Shown piece after piece: positions 20,471-32,459 of a DNA stretch of 64,000 nucleotides. Every line of letters starts with the position of its first letter. The first letter of the stretch is position 1. Source of the DNA: Peronospora farinosa (taxonomy: Eukaryota > Oomycota > Peronosporomycetes > Peronosporales > Peronosporaceae); assembly GCA_947646735.1 (NCBI GenBank), contig CANTFK010000921.1:124001-188000 (forward strand), read 5' to 3'. The position numbers were made by a program, and so were the translations under genes. The notes beneath the pieces were generated by a model. The model worked only from the letters and a program-made list of their open reading frames with translations. It was not told the DNA's origin and searched no databases.

Positions 20471-20775
20471 TGGGCTACATTACACCCATAGTTAACATAA
20501 ATAAACAATTACATATGTAGACAGGTGCTGGGACCGAATAGCGGGCACAGCGTGGCAATTTAAAATTAATTTATTATTGGCGCCTAAAGTCCCAATATGG
20601 ACCAATGATAAATCAACCTGAAATTATGTGGTTCCCGAAAGGCGGGAACACTGTCGTATTTATTACGACTAAAATCCTCGTAATTAGTACGAATTAAAAC
20701 CAAAATAAAAAATCAGAGTTGAATTTACTTAATACCTATACTTGGGCTTGAGTCTATCTCAAGCGCACGTGCTTG
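20466..20775 (+). repeat. Partial 3' LTR of element B
   Basis: Starts TGCAATGGGC after a purine tract (GAGAAGGGGGTGA at about 20453-20465) and follows the 5' LTR with small indels until about 20771, where the last 50 or so bases are replaced by unrelated minus-strand element F sequence. Confidence 0.8.
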
Positions 20776-21294
20776 TTAAAATTCACCTACAGACATTTCG
20801 TCTAGATCTAAGAGAGCATTTAGTGATGGAGAACCTCAAGGTCCCCTCATCATGTCACTCCGTTGACCAGAGTGTACAATTGGTCACTAGCATTACCACA
20901 TAATAAAACAGACGCCTTGCGTCTCGCAGCCGCTATCTGGAGATACTGCCATATATATGGCGAGACCGTACCTTTTAAAGTACTTTGGATACCATAATCC
21001 CCAAGGTCGTTGGTTTCCCAACCTAAACCTTATCTATACGAGAGACGATGTCATTACCGACATCCAGTGAGTCACTGTCATATGTGACATTACTAACAAG
21101 GTCATCGACCTTAACTTGCTCTTTGCAAGAGCCGATGTCATTACCGACATCTAGTGTATCAATGTTACTATGAGTATCACTCAAAGAAGTATGTGCCGTT
21201 CCACTAGGTATCATTGAACTATGCTCGACACTATTATTGTTGACGTTTGGAGTTTATCAACTCAGACACTCCAATGTCCAGCACACTAACTGAC

Positions 21295-21564
21295 TCAGTT
21301 AATGGCTCGCCCCAATAGCGCTTCTTTTTTACTAGCGAAGGTGGGTTCATGACTCTCCAAAGCTTCGATTTGAACATTGCGCGTTGCGCCTAAAGTTTTG
21401 GATATCCAATCGATCCACGGCTCATGGCGTTCCAGCCAGGTCATACCAAGAAGGAGATCATATCTCGAGTTCAAATCTAGGTCAAGACAGCGTTCAACGC
21501 TAATGAAGTCTAAGAACTTCACACCTACGTTCAACGGAACTTTAGGAATAGGTGACACGTACAT
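21295..21564 (-). pseudogene. Element F protease, C-terminal half
   Basis: The minus-strand frame contains YDLLLGMTWLERHEPWIDW, the conserved second half of a gypsy retropepsin. The active-site half is not in an open frame. Further along (21023-21214) a repeated LDVGNDI unit occurs, another linker repeat in the same position as those of B and C. Confidence 0.7.
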
Positions 21565-21851
21565 CTGTTGCGAGACGAACGGTTATACTGTCACCCTCTT
21601 TCGCTTCTAGCGACTCAGCGTACAGCTGACTCCCTTCACGGGAAAGACGTCGGTCATAATTACCTGACGCCCCTGAGTCAATTAAAGCTGACCATGGCTT
21701 CTCAAAGCCTTAAAAGGTTGCCGACGCAGCCAACAAACATGGATTGTATTCCTGTTCCATAAAAGCTTCCATGGGGCTAAGTTCTGTTTACCTTTACCTC
21801 CTAGAGGTTTAACAGAGCTTCTTTATTTCCCAGTAGGACGCCCCGCGCCTA

Positions 21852-22058
21852 CTAGGAGCGGAATGGTACCCCTGCCGTGCTCGCTTGTTGGCTAGGAGCA
21901 GTGCTACAGCTCTGCCGGTTCTGACGTTGCTTTCGCAACGGACAGCTAGGGCGAAGGTGCGTAGTGCTTCCGCACATGTAACATCTACGGATGTTACCTT
22001 GCTGCTCTGCAGCTTGAAGCACATCTTCTTCAGCCTGGCTGGGGTCCATGGGATCCAC
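21852..22058 (-). pseudogene. Element F Gag zinc-knuckle region
   Basis: The minus strand reads a CCHC-type knuckle, CYMCGSTTHLRPSC, preceded by DPSQAEEDVLQAAEQQ. It is the nucleocapsid end of Gag. Upstream Gag sequence continues across element C into about 29981-30400, with several stops. Confidence 0.75.
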
Positions 22059-22376
22059 CCTGTTAGAGGCGTTTAATTATACCATGGTAGACCACGGCTA
22101 GCAGATTTGAAATTGAACCCGTCGTTGAACGCTATGCTCACTGCCGCTTCAAAAGTCCAAGGATGGACACAATTTTTTTTGTCCTGGCAACCCCAGTACG
22201 AAGTCCTTCCATTAAACGGGTTGTTTGGAATATCTTTGCCAGACGGTCCTGCTACATAGCAGCAATAAGAGTCCTTAATTGTTGATTATAGTCCGATAAC
22301 TTTTCTTACCCTGTCGGGTAGCTAAGAAGCGTGAGCGCAAACGATAAGCCAAGTTAGGTGGTGCAAACACGCAAGT

Positions 22377-22682
22377 TGTAATGGGGCAACCTATTACATA
22401 AGTGGTTATAGGGATAATACATAATTACATAAGTAGGCATAGAGCAGTATCCGATTAGCGGATACTTCGCGTCATTTTATTATTGGTTTATTATTGGGGT
22501 GCCAGACCCAATAATAAATAGACTTCCATATTGAGTGGTTCCCATAAGCTAGGGAACATATTCGCACTTACTTTGAGCTAAAGCTGAAAAAAATAAAACA
22601 GAGTTATATTTACGAGTTAGTTGATAGCGCCTCCTCGAAGACCTTTTAGTGTAAGACGGTAACGGGTCCTTAGCCCGTTACA
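22377..22682 (+). repeat. 5' LTR of element C
   Basis: 306 bp from TGTAATGGGG to CCCGTTACA, next to the target duplication CAAGT. Confidence 0.92.
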
Positions 22683-22684
22683 CT

Positions 22685-22693
22685 TGGTAGCAC
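22685..22693 (+). promoter_or_regulatory. Primer-binding site, element C
   Basis: TGGTAGCAC, two bases after the LTR, same as in element B. Confidence 0.7.
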
Positions 22694-22708
22694 ATCGTAG
22701 TCCTTCCA

Positions 22709-23811
22709 ATGACCAGATTCGAGGTGAACATTGACGAGTTTTCGGTGGCTCCAGCGGTCTCGCTGGAGAATTTCTGACTTCCCATATATCACCTCGGTGG
22801 AGTGGCAGGCACTACACCGCCGCGAGGCGGTGTCTGTTGAAACTATCGTGACGTCGCAGCTGAGCACAGCGACGTCCGATGATCAACGTGCCGCCATCCA
22901 AGCCTTTATGGTGTACGAGCTCGCCGAAGCGAATCATCGAGTATTGACTCCCTCGCACCATGAAGCTATTAAGGTGGAGACGTCAACGTACTCTAGCGAT
23001 GGTTCAGATTGTCCCCTCCCCTCCATCGCTGGGTTTCGCGAGATTGGCATTGCGATCGCGTCAAGATTAATTGACGCTCCGACGGCCAAGGTTCATTTGT
23101 TGTTGTCTCGCCTTGTTGGGAAAGCTAAGGAATGGGCTCTCGGAAAGCTCGTCGTAGATGAGTCGGCGTCCCCAACGCTGAACGATATCCAGTGTGACTT
23201 ATGACTGGCATTCGAGCCTCCCCAAGATGAATCTCGCATGTGTAGAGATTTCTTCTCACTCCGACAGGGCAAGCTATCGATGAGATACTACGTGCAGAAG
23301 ACACGTCATCTTGCTTCGTGCATTACCACGCAGCCAATTGACATGGCTTCACAAGTCCATGTCTTTATTTTCGGGATTGAAAGAGGGCATGGCGCGTTAC
23401 TGCCTCACACGTGCTGAACCAAAATCCCTCGAGGAGGCATTTGCCCTCGCGCTTCGTGAAAATTACACTGTCGCGTCTTCGTACCTGCACGCAGCGTCAC
23501 AACATCCCCGGACGTCTGGCCCAGAGCCAATGGAAATTGATGCAATTGAGTCTTCTCGTGGTCGCGGCAAATCATTAAGCCGCGGCATTTGCAATCCTAA
23601 CACGATGAATTGTTTTCGCTGTGGTAAAACAGGCCATCGTGCGGCTGTCTGTCCTGCGCCGGTGACTATGACACGAGGAGACGCTGTGTCGTCGGTGGTC
23701 CCGCAAAAAACGAGCGGTTCCAGTAGGCGTGGGGCGCACTACTGGCATAAATGGAGCCCCGAGTACTCAGGTGGCAGATCGAACTCCTATCCCCAAAATG
23801 ATTTATACTGA
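22709..23811 (+). pseudogene. Element C gag
   Basis: From an ATG at 22709 the Gag sequence runs through several frames: [31 protein letters not shown], then the CCHC knuckle CFRCGKTGHRAAVC near 23610-23655. Stops include a CGA-to-TGA change near 23203. It is homologous throughout to gag of element B. Confidence 0.8.
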
Positions 23812-24269
23812 CTTCAATGCCACCACCATGCGCGATGATTCGAGACTGATTATTATCAGTCTCACTGTCGCTGGAGTGAAGCGACCACTCCGAGCGTTGT
23901 TGGAAATCTGGAGCTTCCAAGAACTTCTTTCGTGCATCCTGTTTGTACCTACTCCCGTCGAATGTCACGGTTCGGGAAGGTCCAGGTGGCATCGTTGTCA
24001 AACTTGCCGATGGAGAACCAAAACGTGTCCCGCGTAAAACAGTGATTTTACCGTACACTTTCGACGGTTTCCAGAGTAATATCGAATTTTTGGTGTACGA
24101 GATGAGCTATGCATTCGATTGCATACTTGGGATACCGTGGCTGTCACGGTATCAGCTGAAGATAGATTGGCTATCTCGGTCCGTCAAACGACGAAGCGGT
24201 TATGAACTCAGTGAAGTGTTTACTCATTTGTTGGTCGCGTCATCCGATTGGCCTCACGTCAGGGTCTAA
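23811..24269 (+). pseudogene. Element C protease
   Basis: It contains SRLIIISLTVAGVKRPLRALL and then YAFDCILGIPWLSRYQ, as in B. At the active site a small indel (near 23902) throws the frame, so the DSGA motif is not read through, although its nucleotide remains are visible. Confidence 0.75.
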
Positions 24270-24339
24270 ACGAACTCGCCACGACTAGTAGTCAACACAG
24301 AGAGAGCGATGGCTCTCTGTGCGCAATATGTTCCGTTAC

Positions 24340-24600
24340 ACTGACGGAGCCACACAACGAGGCGGTCGAACAGCGGTTACCGCATACACAGACATCGTTC
24401 GGACAGGAATTCCCGATTCTCAACGAGGCGGTCGAGCAGGGGCTTCCGTATACAGCCACATCGGACGAGCAGAGGCTCTCGATCAATTTCGAGGCGGTCG
24501 AGAAGGGGCTCCCGCGTGCAACACATCGGACGAGCAGAGGCTCCCGATCAATATTGAGGCGGTCGAGCAGGGGCTTCCGCAACCATGTGAGTCGTTGACG
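24340..24600 (+). repeat. Degenerate tandem repeats in the protease-RT linker of C
   Basis: The unit, around GAGGCGGTCGAGCAGGGGCTTCCG, recurs about five times in varied form, reading VEQGLP or similar. Element B has a longer array of the same motif at about 15080-15560. Followed by a 10-base G run near 24691. Confidence 0.7.
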
Positions 24601-24839
24601 ACGAGCTCCCGCCTTTGATTGTCGAGAACGGGCGGACTATGGATCCGCATGAGATCGACGTGGAGGAGACAGAGCTCCCACGTCTAGAAGGGGGGGGGGG
24701 TACATCATCCTCTTGTGATAGAGACGTCCCAGGCTTGAGCAGGGGCTCGAGAAGCAAGATAAAGCGCAAGAATGGAGCACGCCGATCATCGAGACGACGT
24801 AATTCACGTAAAAAAGCTGATACAGATGATTCCGTAGCG

Positions 24840-27800
24840 ACGGAATACGTAAGCGCGCTCGAATATTTCGATGGATCTCCACATCTTGGCCGCTACATTG
24901 AGGTAGCAAGACCACCGTGCACTGCTGCAGAGATCACATCTCTGTCAGACCTTTCATGGAAAGATTTCCTTCACGACCTTAAGGCCGGCGGCATTAAGCA
25001 AGTGCGCATCGTTTCAGCCACAGAATCAGCTAGTGAAGAATTTTTGGAGGCTCGCCCAAAGAGTGCCAAGCCTACGCAGCGCGCGAAGAGCGCTTTGCGG
25101 CACAGTCTTGGGATGCTATTCGTGCTTTGGGAAACTTTGTATACGATATAGCCTGTGATTACGCCTAAATTTCCCCGAAGAAATATAGCTGAGTTTCGGT
25201 TTTATCGTGGTGTGCGGCAAGAGATAGATCTAGTGCCAGAATAGAAGTATTGCGTGACAGGGTAGTGGCCTTTTCCGCGTGATTAAAATATTGATGAATT
25301 CTTTAAGGGTCGTCGTAAGGCTGGTCATGTCCTCAAGAGTATCTCGCTACATTCGAGTCTGACTTTCTGTGTGAAGAAAGCCACCGGCGGTTGACGCATT
25401 GTGCACGCTTTCAACAAGCTGAATGACACCACGATCCCGGCTCAAATTCCTATTCCTCGAAAAGACATGGTATTGAATATCATGTCCGGGAGAGAGATCT
25501 ACAACGCCATAAATCTGACTTACGGTTTCTATCAGATTCTCATGAGGGACAGTGACATTCCGTTTGATGCAGTCAGCACCCCAAGCAAGATGCTTTGGGA
25601 GTGGCTAGTCATGCCACAAGGTCGTAAGAGCTCTCTAGCTACGTTCAATGGGATGGTGACACAAGTACTTCGCCCACTTCGCGACTTTTCTTTGAGCTAC
25701 TTTGACGACATCTTTGTTCACAGCCGCTCTGAGCAAAAGCTCAGCGCTACGGAGGTATCCCTTCGACACTTGAAGCAGGTGTTTCAAGTGATGCGCGAGA
25801 ATAAATTGTATGCGAATTCGAAGAAATGTGCAAGGAAGGTGTCCGCGCTGATCCGGAGAAGATCGTATCGATCTGTTTCTGGCCAACGCCCAGGAGCCAA
25901 ATTGAATTACGTCAATGGCTAGGTCTGGCAAATCATTTGCATAAGTATACTAAGAACTATGCTGAGCTAATTCAGCCATTATCGACATTGCTCAAGGAAG
26001 ATGCAGTATGGGTATGGAAGGCAGGACATCAATCTGCCTTCGACTCCGTGAAGAAGAGCTTGTCCGAGGCACCTGTGTTGATGCTTCCTGATGACTCTAA
26101 GCCATTCCACGTCGTATGTGACGCGAGCAATTTCGCAATAGGATATTTCCTCATGCAATTTTGATCACGAGGGTCGTGAGTTTTCATCACGACAGATAAA
26201 ACCTGCCGAGAAAAATTATACGGTACACGACAAGGAACTTTTGGCTATGCGCTACGCGCTAATCAAATTTAGAGTATATTTGCTCGGCGAAAAGATGTTT
26301 TCGATATACACAGATCACGAATCATTGCGTACCGCCGTCAAGAGTCCTCACTTGTCCCAGTGTATGGCACGGTAGTTGTCATTTTTCGCCGAGTATAATT
26401 TTGTGGTGCATTACAAGCCTGGCAAGAATAACATTCTCGCTGACGCGCTTTCTCATCGTTCTGATTACGATCCTCGACGCGACATTGGTTATTAAACAGA
26501 AAATGTTGATGACGATGAAGATATCCGTGCATGCTGTATTGAGCTGGGGCTCAATGCGATGATTTCGACCCCCGTGCTGTCGATCCGAACTCAGATCGCT
26601 GAATCATATGCGAATGTTCCTTCTATACGGTATTCATCACTTATCTTAGGGAACCGAGCAAAATTTTACTCGCGAAGTTGACGAAACCAACACGCGACAA
26701 CATCAAGCGTTACGCGCTTGACGGACCGTTGTTGAAGTACACGATGGACGTCTTTGATTCACCGCGTGTCGTCATCCCTGCTGATGACGACTTTTGAGCC
26801 CTATTGGTTCATGAGTTTCACGACAGCCCAGCTGGCGGACACCTGGGTCACGAAAAGACGATTGCGGCTATTTCTCGCGTATTTTTCTGGCCGCGAATGT
26901 ATAAGTATATCCAGAAATGGGTGCTTTCCTGTGATTCTTGTCAGCGGGTTAAGCCTCTGCCGTCTTCACAATTCCCTTTTAAGACCGCCTCCGAATGCTA
27001 CGGAGCCTGGCGTTCGTTCAGCATAGATTTTATCTTTGAACTTCCACTGGATGAACAGAAACGCACGGGCGTATTGGTTCTAGTGGATCGATTCAGCAGA
27101 AAGGTGCATTTTGTTCCGGTCTCCGCCAACATTACGGTGTAGAAGAAAGCGAAGATCTTCATTGATCTTATCTACAGGCATCACGGCTTGCCAGAATCTA
27201 TTGTTTCAGACCGTGACCCGCGTTTGACTTCGGCTTTCTGGACCGAATCATTCCAGCTATTAGGCGCGCGGTTGCTTATGTCTACGGCGGCCCATCCAGA
27301 GACGGATGGGCAAACGGAGAGTGTGAACAGAGTGCTCGAAGATGTCTTGCGCAGTTATGCAACATCGTTCTCATCATGGATTTCATTTCTTCCACTTGCA
27401 GAGTTTGCAATTAACAATGCTATCCATGCGTCAACCGACTTTGACGCCCTTCTCGTTAGAAACGCGAGGCATCCTCGCGTTGCGGCGCTACTTGCTCGCT
27501 CCGCTTCAGAGCACCCTGTCTCAAAGCTTGGTGGGGGAGTATCTACCGATGGAATTGTGCCGAGACTATTGATACTTGATTAAGATGAGGATAAGGTTGC
27601 TGAGGATGCACCTAATACTGGTAATTTTGTGGCCAACGGCATGTCGACTCCTGACGCGATGCTTTCCATCGCGTCTCCCGTTGCTAATTTTGCCCCTAAA
27701 GAGAATACGTCGCCTGTAATTTCGGCTGCAGTAACCGAATTTTTGCTATCACGACAAAGAATCACGCGCTTTGTGCGTGATGCATTACAAGAGGCAGTCG

Positions 27801-28672
27801 ACAAGCAAAAGGAGAATACAGATAGATGAGGTCGAAATAATATGTTGATATTTCGAGAAGGTCACCGAGTATTGTTATCAACAAGTGGATTACCGAACAC
27901 CTCAGTGACGAATTTGGGCGCTAATAAGTTAGTGCCAAGATATATTGGCCCATTTTGGGCTGTTAAAGTGCATTGGTGACGCTTACATGCTAGACATACC
28001 TACATCTATGCGTTTGCACCCGACGTTCTATGTCGGGCGCCTCAAGGCTTACCTGCCGGCGGATCTCCCTTCGAATCTTCCCCGCTCTTCTGCTGCGGCT
28101 CGAAATCCGACATCCCTTGACGACGACGTTGACGACGACTGGGACCAAGTCCTGCCCGAACGCGTGCAGACTCGATCTGCTGGGGCCCTCCGAGCGCAGT
28201 CGTCTCAAGTTGACGTAGGCGCTCGACCATTACCCGCTGCTCACGTCGAGTCCTCTCAGCAACCCTTAGTCGCAGCAACCGCACGATCTTGAGCTCTCTC
28301 AGCCATCTCTCAAGCATCAAGTAGGGCATTCTTCGACTCCTCGGCTTCAGCTCGAAGTTGGTGCAGCTCGTCATTCGACTGTACAGGCGCCCGATTGCGA
28401 GAATCGGCGCTCATCGCCAGAGGTCTTCCGTCGTGATGCTCCTCCGCCCTTAATTGATGCATCGGGTGCGCGACGATGGATTGTCGACCGTATTGTCGAT
28501 CACGAGAATCACAAGCCCCACGCGCCGATTAATGACTCGGCGCCCACGAAGAACCATGTCGAGAAACATTACAGGGTTTGCTGGTTGGGATATTCCCCGG
28601 CGGACGATACATGGGAACCTCAAGGTATGCTGGCTCAGGATGTACCATACGTGGTCGAGGACTATGAGTCGT
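24840..28672 (+). pseudogene. Element C pol: RT, RNase H, integrase, chromodomain
   Basis: RT is at 25230-25800 (HAFNKLNDTTIPAQIP, YFDDIFVHSRSE), RNase H at 25950-26450, the integrase zinc finger at 26800-26960 (HEFHDSPAGGHLGHE, CDSCQR) and its core at 27000-27450 (SDRDPRLTSAFW, HPETDGQTESVNR). The integrase tail is at 27840-28060 (HPTFYVGRLKAYLP) and the chromodomain at about 28480-28672 (HYRVCWLGYSPADDTWEP). Many stops break the frame, for example near 25234, 25252, 25393, 26373, 26796 and 27139. Several are simple C-to-T or G-to-A changes relative to B. Confidence 0.8.
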
Positions 28673-29640
28673 AGAAAGACGGTGATCGCGACTGACGCTG
28701 CCGATAAAATCTCTGATCTCGCGAGCCGTAATGCTCGCGAGCAACGAAACCACGTCGACCACCCAGGCGACTCCGAGACCAAGACCAATTACGAGGCTCG
28801 GGAGCAGAACTCATATACCAGTTTCTTCTTCTTCCACATTTGCTTTTCTCCTTACAAAGCCCCGTATTTGGTTGTGATTCATGAGTGAGCCTGTGACCAA
28901 GCAGCCTGGGAGCATACGGATGATACGGTTGACGACCTCGGCTACGTGAACGCCCAAGACGATCGTAAGGACGCGCTCTCACTCGCCGTAGCTCGGACAC
29001 CTGAAGCTCCGAAAGGCTTCTCTCATAACGGGCAATCCATGGACGAACATGATCGGGCATGCCTCGCGCACACACCAAGTCGTCCCATTCCTGCCGGACC
29101 GTTCGCGATCTGCCCACGTTGCACGTTGGACATTCCTCACGAAAGTGGACGTAACAAAGGTGATACTCGTCACAAGGCATGCGACAGATGCGCCGGCGCA
29201 GGTCGCCAATAGCGTGTCTATCACGCGTTCCCTCGCGACCGTCTAAACAGGACGTGAAGGACGTTCCTTCACGTCAGATAGCGTTCCAAGCGCCTGATGA
29301 AGGCACACCAAGACCTCTGCAACGCATCGTCGGTATATGCGTTGTTCGTTGCCTTGCCTCTCACTGTACGGTATCGCGTGAAGAGGTCCTTCATGAACTC
29401 CAGTGGCTCGGATTCGACAGCACCTTCATGAACATACAAGCGCTACGGCTTCAAGTCCCCATCCATGACCTGAGGCGCCTGCTCTCTACGGATTATCGCT
29501 TGGTGTCCTCAGTTCTGGCTGTCAGAGATATCGTTTCGTGGACGCCTAGGGTCCATGCTGCTCAGTTATGTCTAACTGAGCAGGTTCGAAGTTACGCCGT
29601 TGGTCAAAAAGAAACTTTTTGCGTTTCGCGCTTACATTAA
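28662..29640 (-). pseudogene. Conserved antisense ORF in element C (decayed)
   Basis: The minus strand carries the homologue of the antisense protein of element B over almost its full length: LYVHEGAVESEPLEFMKDLF, RTVRGK, ALQRSWCAFI, IGDLRRRIC, the cysteine motif LCYVHFREECPTC, WIARYERSLSE, and an Arg/Ser-rich C-terminus. Residues 1-172 from about 29180 are open. The upstream part has a TGG-to-TAG stop and a frameshift. It lies between the pol stop (28672) and the 3' LTR and runs opposite to gag-pol. Confidence 0.7.
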
Positions 29641-29669
29641 GGTGAACGAAACTTAAAGAGAGAAAGTGA

Positions 29670-29975
29670 TGTAATGAGGCAACCTATTACATAAGTGGTT
29701 ATAGGGATAATACATAATTACATAAGTAGGCATAGAGCAGTATCCGATTAGCGGATACTTCGCGTCATTTTACTATTGGTTTATTATTGGGGTGCCAGAC
29801 CCAATAATAAATAGACTTCCATATTGAGTGGTTCCCATGAGCTAGGGAACATATTCGCACTTACTTTGAGCTAAAACTAAAAAAAATAAAACAGAGTTAT
29901 ATTTACGAGTTAGTTGATAGCGCCTCCTCAAAGACCTTTTAGTGTAAGACGGTAACGGGTCCTTAGCCTGTTACA
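29670..29975 (+). repeat. 3' LTR of element C
   Basis: 306 bp, seven transitions from the 5' LTR, followed by CAAGT. Preceded by a purine-rich tract (AAAGAGAGAAAGTGA). Confidence 0.92.
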
Positions 29976-30508
29976 CAAGTTAATTGCCTTTTAAGCATTT
30001 TTTACGGGGGAAATGCAGTATTTACAGAGACATCGCTCGTTAGAGCCCACTCTCTAGCTCTTCCACCGAGCTTAGAAAAGGCTAGGCCAACTCGTTGCAT
30101 ATCTAACACAAGCATGGCGGCATCCGTTGCCATTTAAGCTTCTCGGATCCAGAGGAGAAGACCTTCTCTCTCCTTCCTCTCAAAGGTTTTAATTTTTGAA
30201 ACGAGTGGGCGAGCCTTTGGCTTTGCATCGGGCACAGTTACAGGGATGTAATGCGTAGGCGCAGCTGACGCTTCTTGGCAGTGGACCTGCCCGAGTAGCG
30301 TTGCCTCATAAACATGCAGTCCTCAAGGAGAGCATTACGGACCTCCGGGCCTTGGGACAAAAGGTTCTTGATTTAATCGGGCCAAACGAAAGCAGATAAT
30401 TTATCTAGCGCGAGTCGTTGCGCCTCGGAGAGGTGGTTTGACTCTCCATCCTCACAGAGGGTCAGTCTTCGAGACTCAGGTGTAATATTGACTACTAGTG
30501 CTACCAAG

Positions 30509-31149
30509 TGTAGCGGAGCTACACAGCTCTTTAGTCAAAGGAAGACTTTTAGGCTAATAGCCTCATATTATTATAGAACTAATTTTATGTTGACGGCTAA
30601 AGGCCACTTAGCTCTAAGGAGCTAATTAAACGACTGAGAAGTCATTCTGTTCTAAGGAACTAGGAGGGACTTCTAGTTGACAAGCAATAGCTTAATAATC
30701 AGGGAACCAACGCACAGAGCGCAAAACCAAGCTAGAAGCGAAGAGGTCAGAGTTTCAACGCACGAAGTGCCTCAGAGAACAAGTCAGAGAGATTTAAGAT
30801 CTTTCGGGAATATTGAGAATTGATTTTATTTATGCTTTGAGATTTTATAAATAGTCCTACTCTAAGTACCCTACACTAAATTAATTATATAACAGTAATT
30901 ATTTTATGCAGACTTTGTTATTGGACGATGTATCGTCTAAACATCTGTGTATGATGTACTTAGTACAGCGTTCTCGATTATCGAATCCTAATCAATAGGA
31001 TACGTACGGTATTACCGAATACCGTATCTTAATGCTTATAGTTAATACCTATCTGAAGAGAATTATCAAGAATACATTGTATGCAATAGAGGAAACTTCA
31101 ACCGTAAACTTTCGGAATGATGTTATAGCCATTGTGTAACTTCGTTACA
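30509..31149 (-). repeat. 5' LTR of element F
   Basis: On the minus strand it starts TGTAACGAAG at 31149 and ends CTACA at 30509, followed by the primer-binding nonamer TGGTAGCAC. It is AT-rich in its upstream half. Confidence 0.65.
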
Positions 31150-31798
31150 ATATCTACGACTCAAAATGAGAATTAATTTTATTTATGCATTAAATTATAT
31201 GCATTATCCTACCTTAAGTTCCTTTCATCAGAGCAATTACTATTCTAGTAGCTATAGTATGCCATCGCTTGTATCTGGATATGGAATCATCCAATCGTCG
31301 GTGTATGTTTTACTTAGTACTACTGTATCATCTATAATACCCCTTCTCAAAAGGATGGGCATTGAAAATACATTACAGACCTCCCTCCAATAAGTTTTCC
31401 TCCGAAAGGTTATAACCTTCAATCGATTATCAAATTTCGTGTCCACCGAGCTCATTCTATGGTCGCTAAGTTATGAGCTATACGTCATAATCAGTCAGGA
31501 CAATATAACTTTATAAAAAATGAGTAATTTTCTTGTATTTTTGACGAGAAAACCTCCTAAAAATTACATGTCAAGGGTATTTAGGTATAAGTGCCCTGCG
31601 TTAAGTCCAGTAGGAGGTCGCGGGAGATTTTTATTAGCGGCTTGTGGAATGGAATACATCATACAGGGAGAAGGTATCACAAAGGAGGTTGGTCTTTACA
31701 ATTCTAGTGATCTTGATTGCGATATGCGCCACATCTCCACTATTTCTTCATCCTTCTGGGCCTTGCAAGAGCAAAACCGGTAAGTTAAGTAGCATAGA
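31150..31798. repeat. Diverged second copy of the F LTR, then AT-rich sequence
   Basis: From about 31165 to 31470 the sequence parallels 30815-31010 (the GAATTxATTTTATTTATGC box and a TACTTAGTAC box), so it is an older, partial LTR of the same family lying in tandem. No gene is evident from there to the target duplication of element E at 31799. Confidence 0.5.
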
Positions 31799-31803
31799 TA
31801 TGA

Positions 31804-32405
31804 TGTAGAAGGGCGTTCCGTAAAGAAGCTGCCACTTACTACGCGAGCACACATTTAAGCAGCGCGAGGAAGCGGTTAAACCGTCTTACCTCCGCGTGCG
31901 GTGGTGGTTGCGTTGGTCGGTCGCTTAAAGCGCCGAACCAAAATGCTGCCGGCCGCTTAGAGCGGTCCGCGCAACGAACAACTAAGAGGTACCTCACTTA
32001 CGTCACGCAGAAGCTTATGAAACTTCTCGTGCGCAGTGGGCAAAAGTTAGGAAATTTAAGACTGACTTATATTTAATAGGTTTTAACTAAATATAAGTTT
32101 AACTACTGATTGGCTAATTATGCAAAAATTGGATACGCGTCTCTTTAGAAACGTATCCTTACGTGCGAGCTTAAAATATATTTAATCTCGCTGGTAACTT
32201 CTGTTTGAAGCGTCACCATGACGCCCAGTCCCAACTGGCGTCATCCTCGTTGAATGTGAATCCATCCATGGATATCACATGCATGAGGGTGGGTCACATT
32301 GGTGTGCCACACCCAAGTGGCAGGCCTAAGGTAACTCGTACCCATTTAGGCCTGCCCGTTTAGTATTCGATACTTAATGAACCGTGTAAATTTTAGCCCG
32401 TTACA
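31804..32405 (-). repeat. 3' LTR of element E
   Basis: 602 bp, TGTAACGGGC to CTTCTACA on the minus strand, next to TATGA. Confidence 0.88.
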
Positions 32406-32459
32406 CCATCCCCCTCTTTAAGACGATTTTACATTTTGTAAAACATCGAAAGCAAGAAA

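Larger units (their letters stand above)
12990..20775 (+). mobile_element. LTR retrotransposon B (Ty3/gypsy chromovirus), inserted in A
   Basis: A 342-bp 5' LTR (TGTAATG...TTACA) is followed by a primer-binding site. Then come gag, protease, a repeat-rich linker, RT/RNase H, integrase, chromodomain, a purine-rich tract and a 3' LTR that starts at 20466 and breaks off near 20775. The missing LTR end and the abrupt change to minus-strand element F indicate a deletion or recombination junction there. The element sits in the integrase tail of A. Coding regions carry stops and frameshifts, but the RT-integrase frame is open for 640 codons. Confidence 0.85.
22377..29975 (+). mobile_element. Complete LTR retrotransposon C (Ty3/gypsy chromovirus)
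   Basis: Two 306-bp LTRs (22377-22682, 29670-29975) are flanked by the 5-bp duplication CAAGT (22372-22376 and 29976-29980). Primer-binding site at 22685-22693 and purine tract just before 29670. The LTRs differ at seven positions, all transitions (about 2.3%). Gag, protease, linker, RT, RNase H, integrase and chromodomain follow in order, but are broken by many stops, so it cannot move on its own. It is a sister of element B, with clearly different sequence. Confidence 0.92.
20776..31149 (-). mobile_element. LTR retrotransposon remnant F, interrupted by C
   Basis: Read on the minus strand it starts with an LTR at 31149-30509 and a primer-binding site (plus positions 30498-30506), then gag. 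It is split by element C (22377-29975) inside gag and resumes at 22371 with the Gag zinc knuckle, protease and a linker, then ends at the B junction near 20775. RT, integrase and the second LTR are absent. The reading frame across the C insertion joins up once the 5-bp CAAGT duplication is removed, confirming the nesting. Confidence 0.7.

Noticed and set aside
22697..22720. Possible CRISPR-like or phage features in the repeat-rich part
   Set aside because: Repeats are LTRs or degenerate coding repeats. There is no array of equal repeats and unique spacers, and the organism is eukaryotic.
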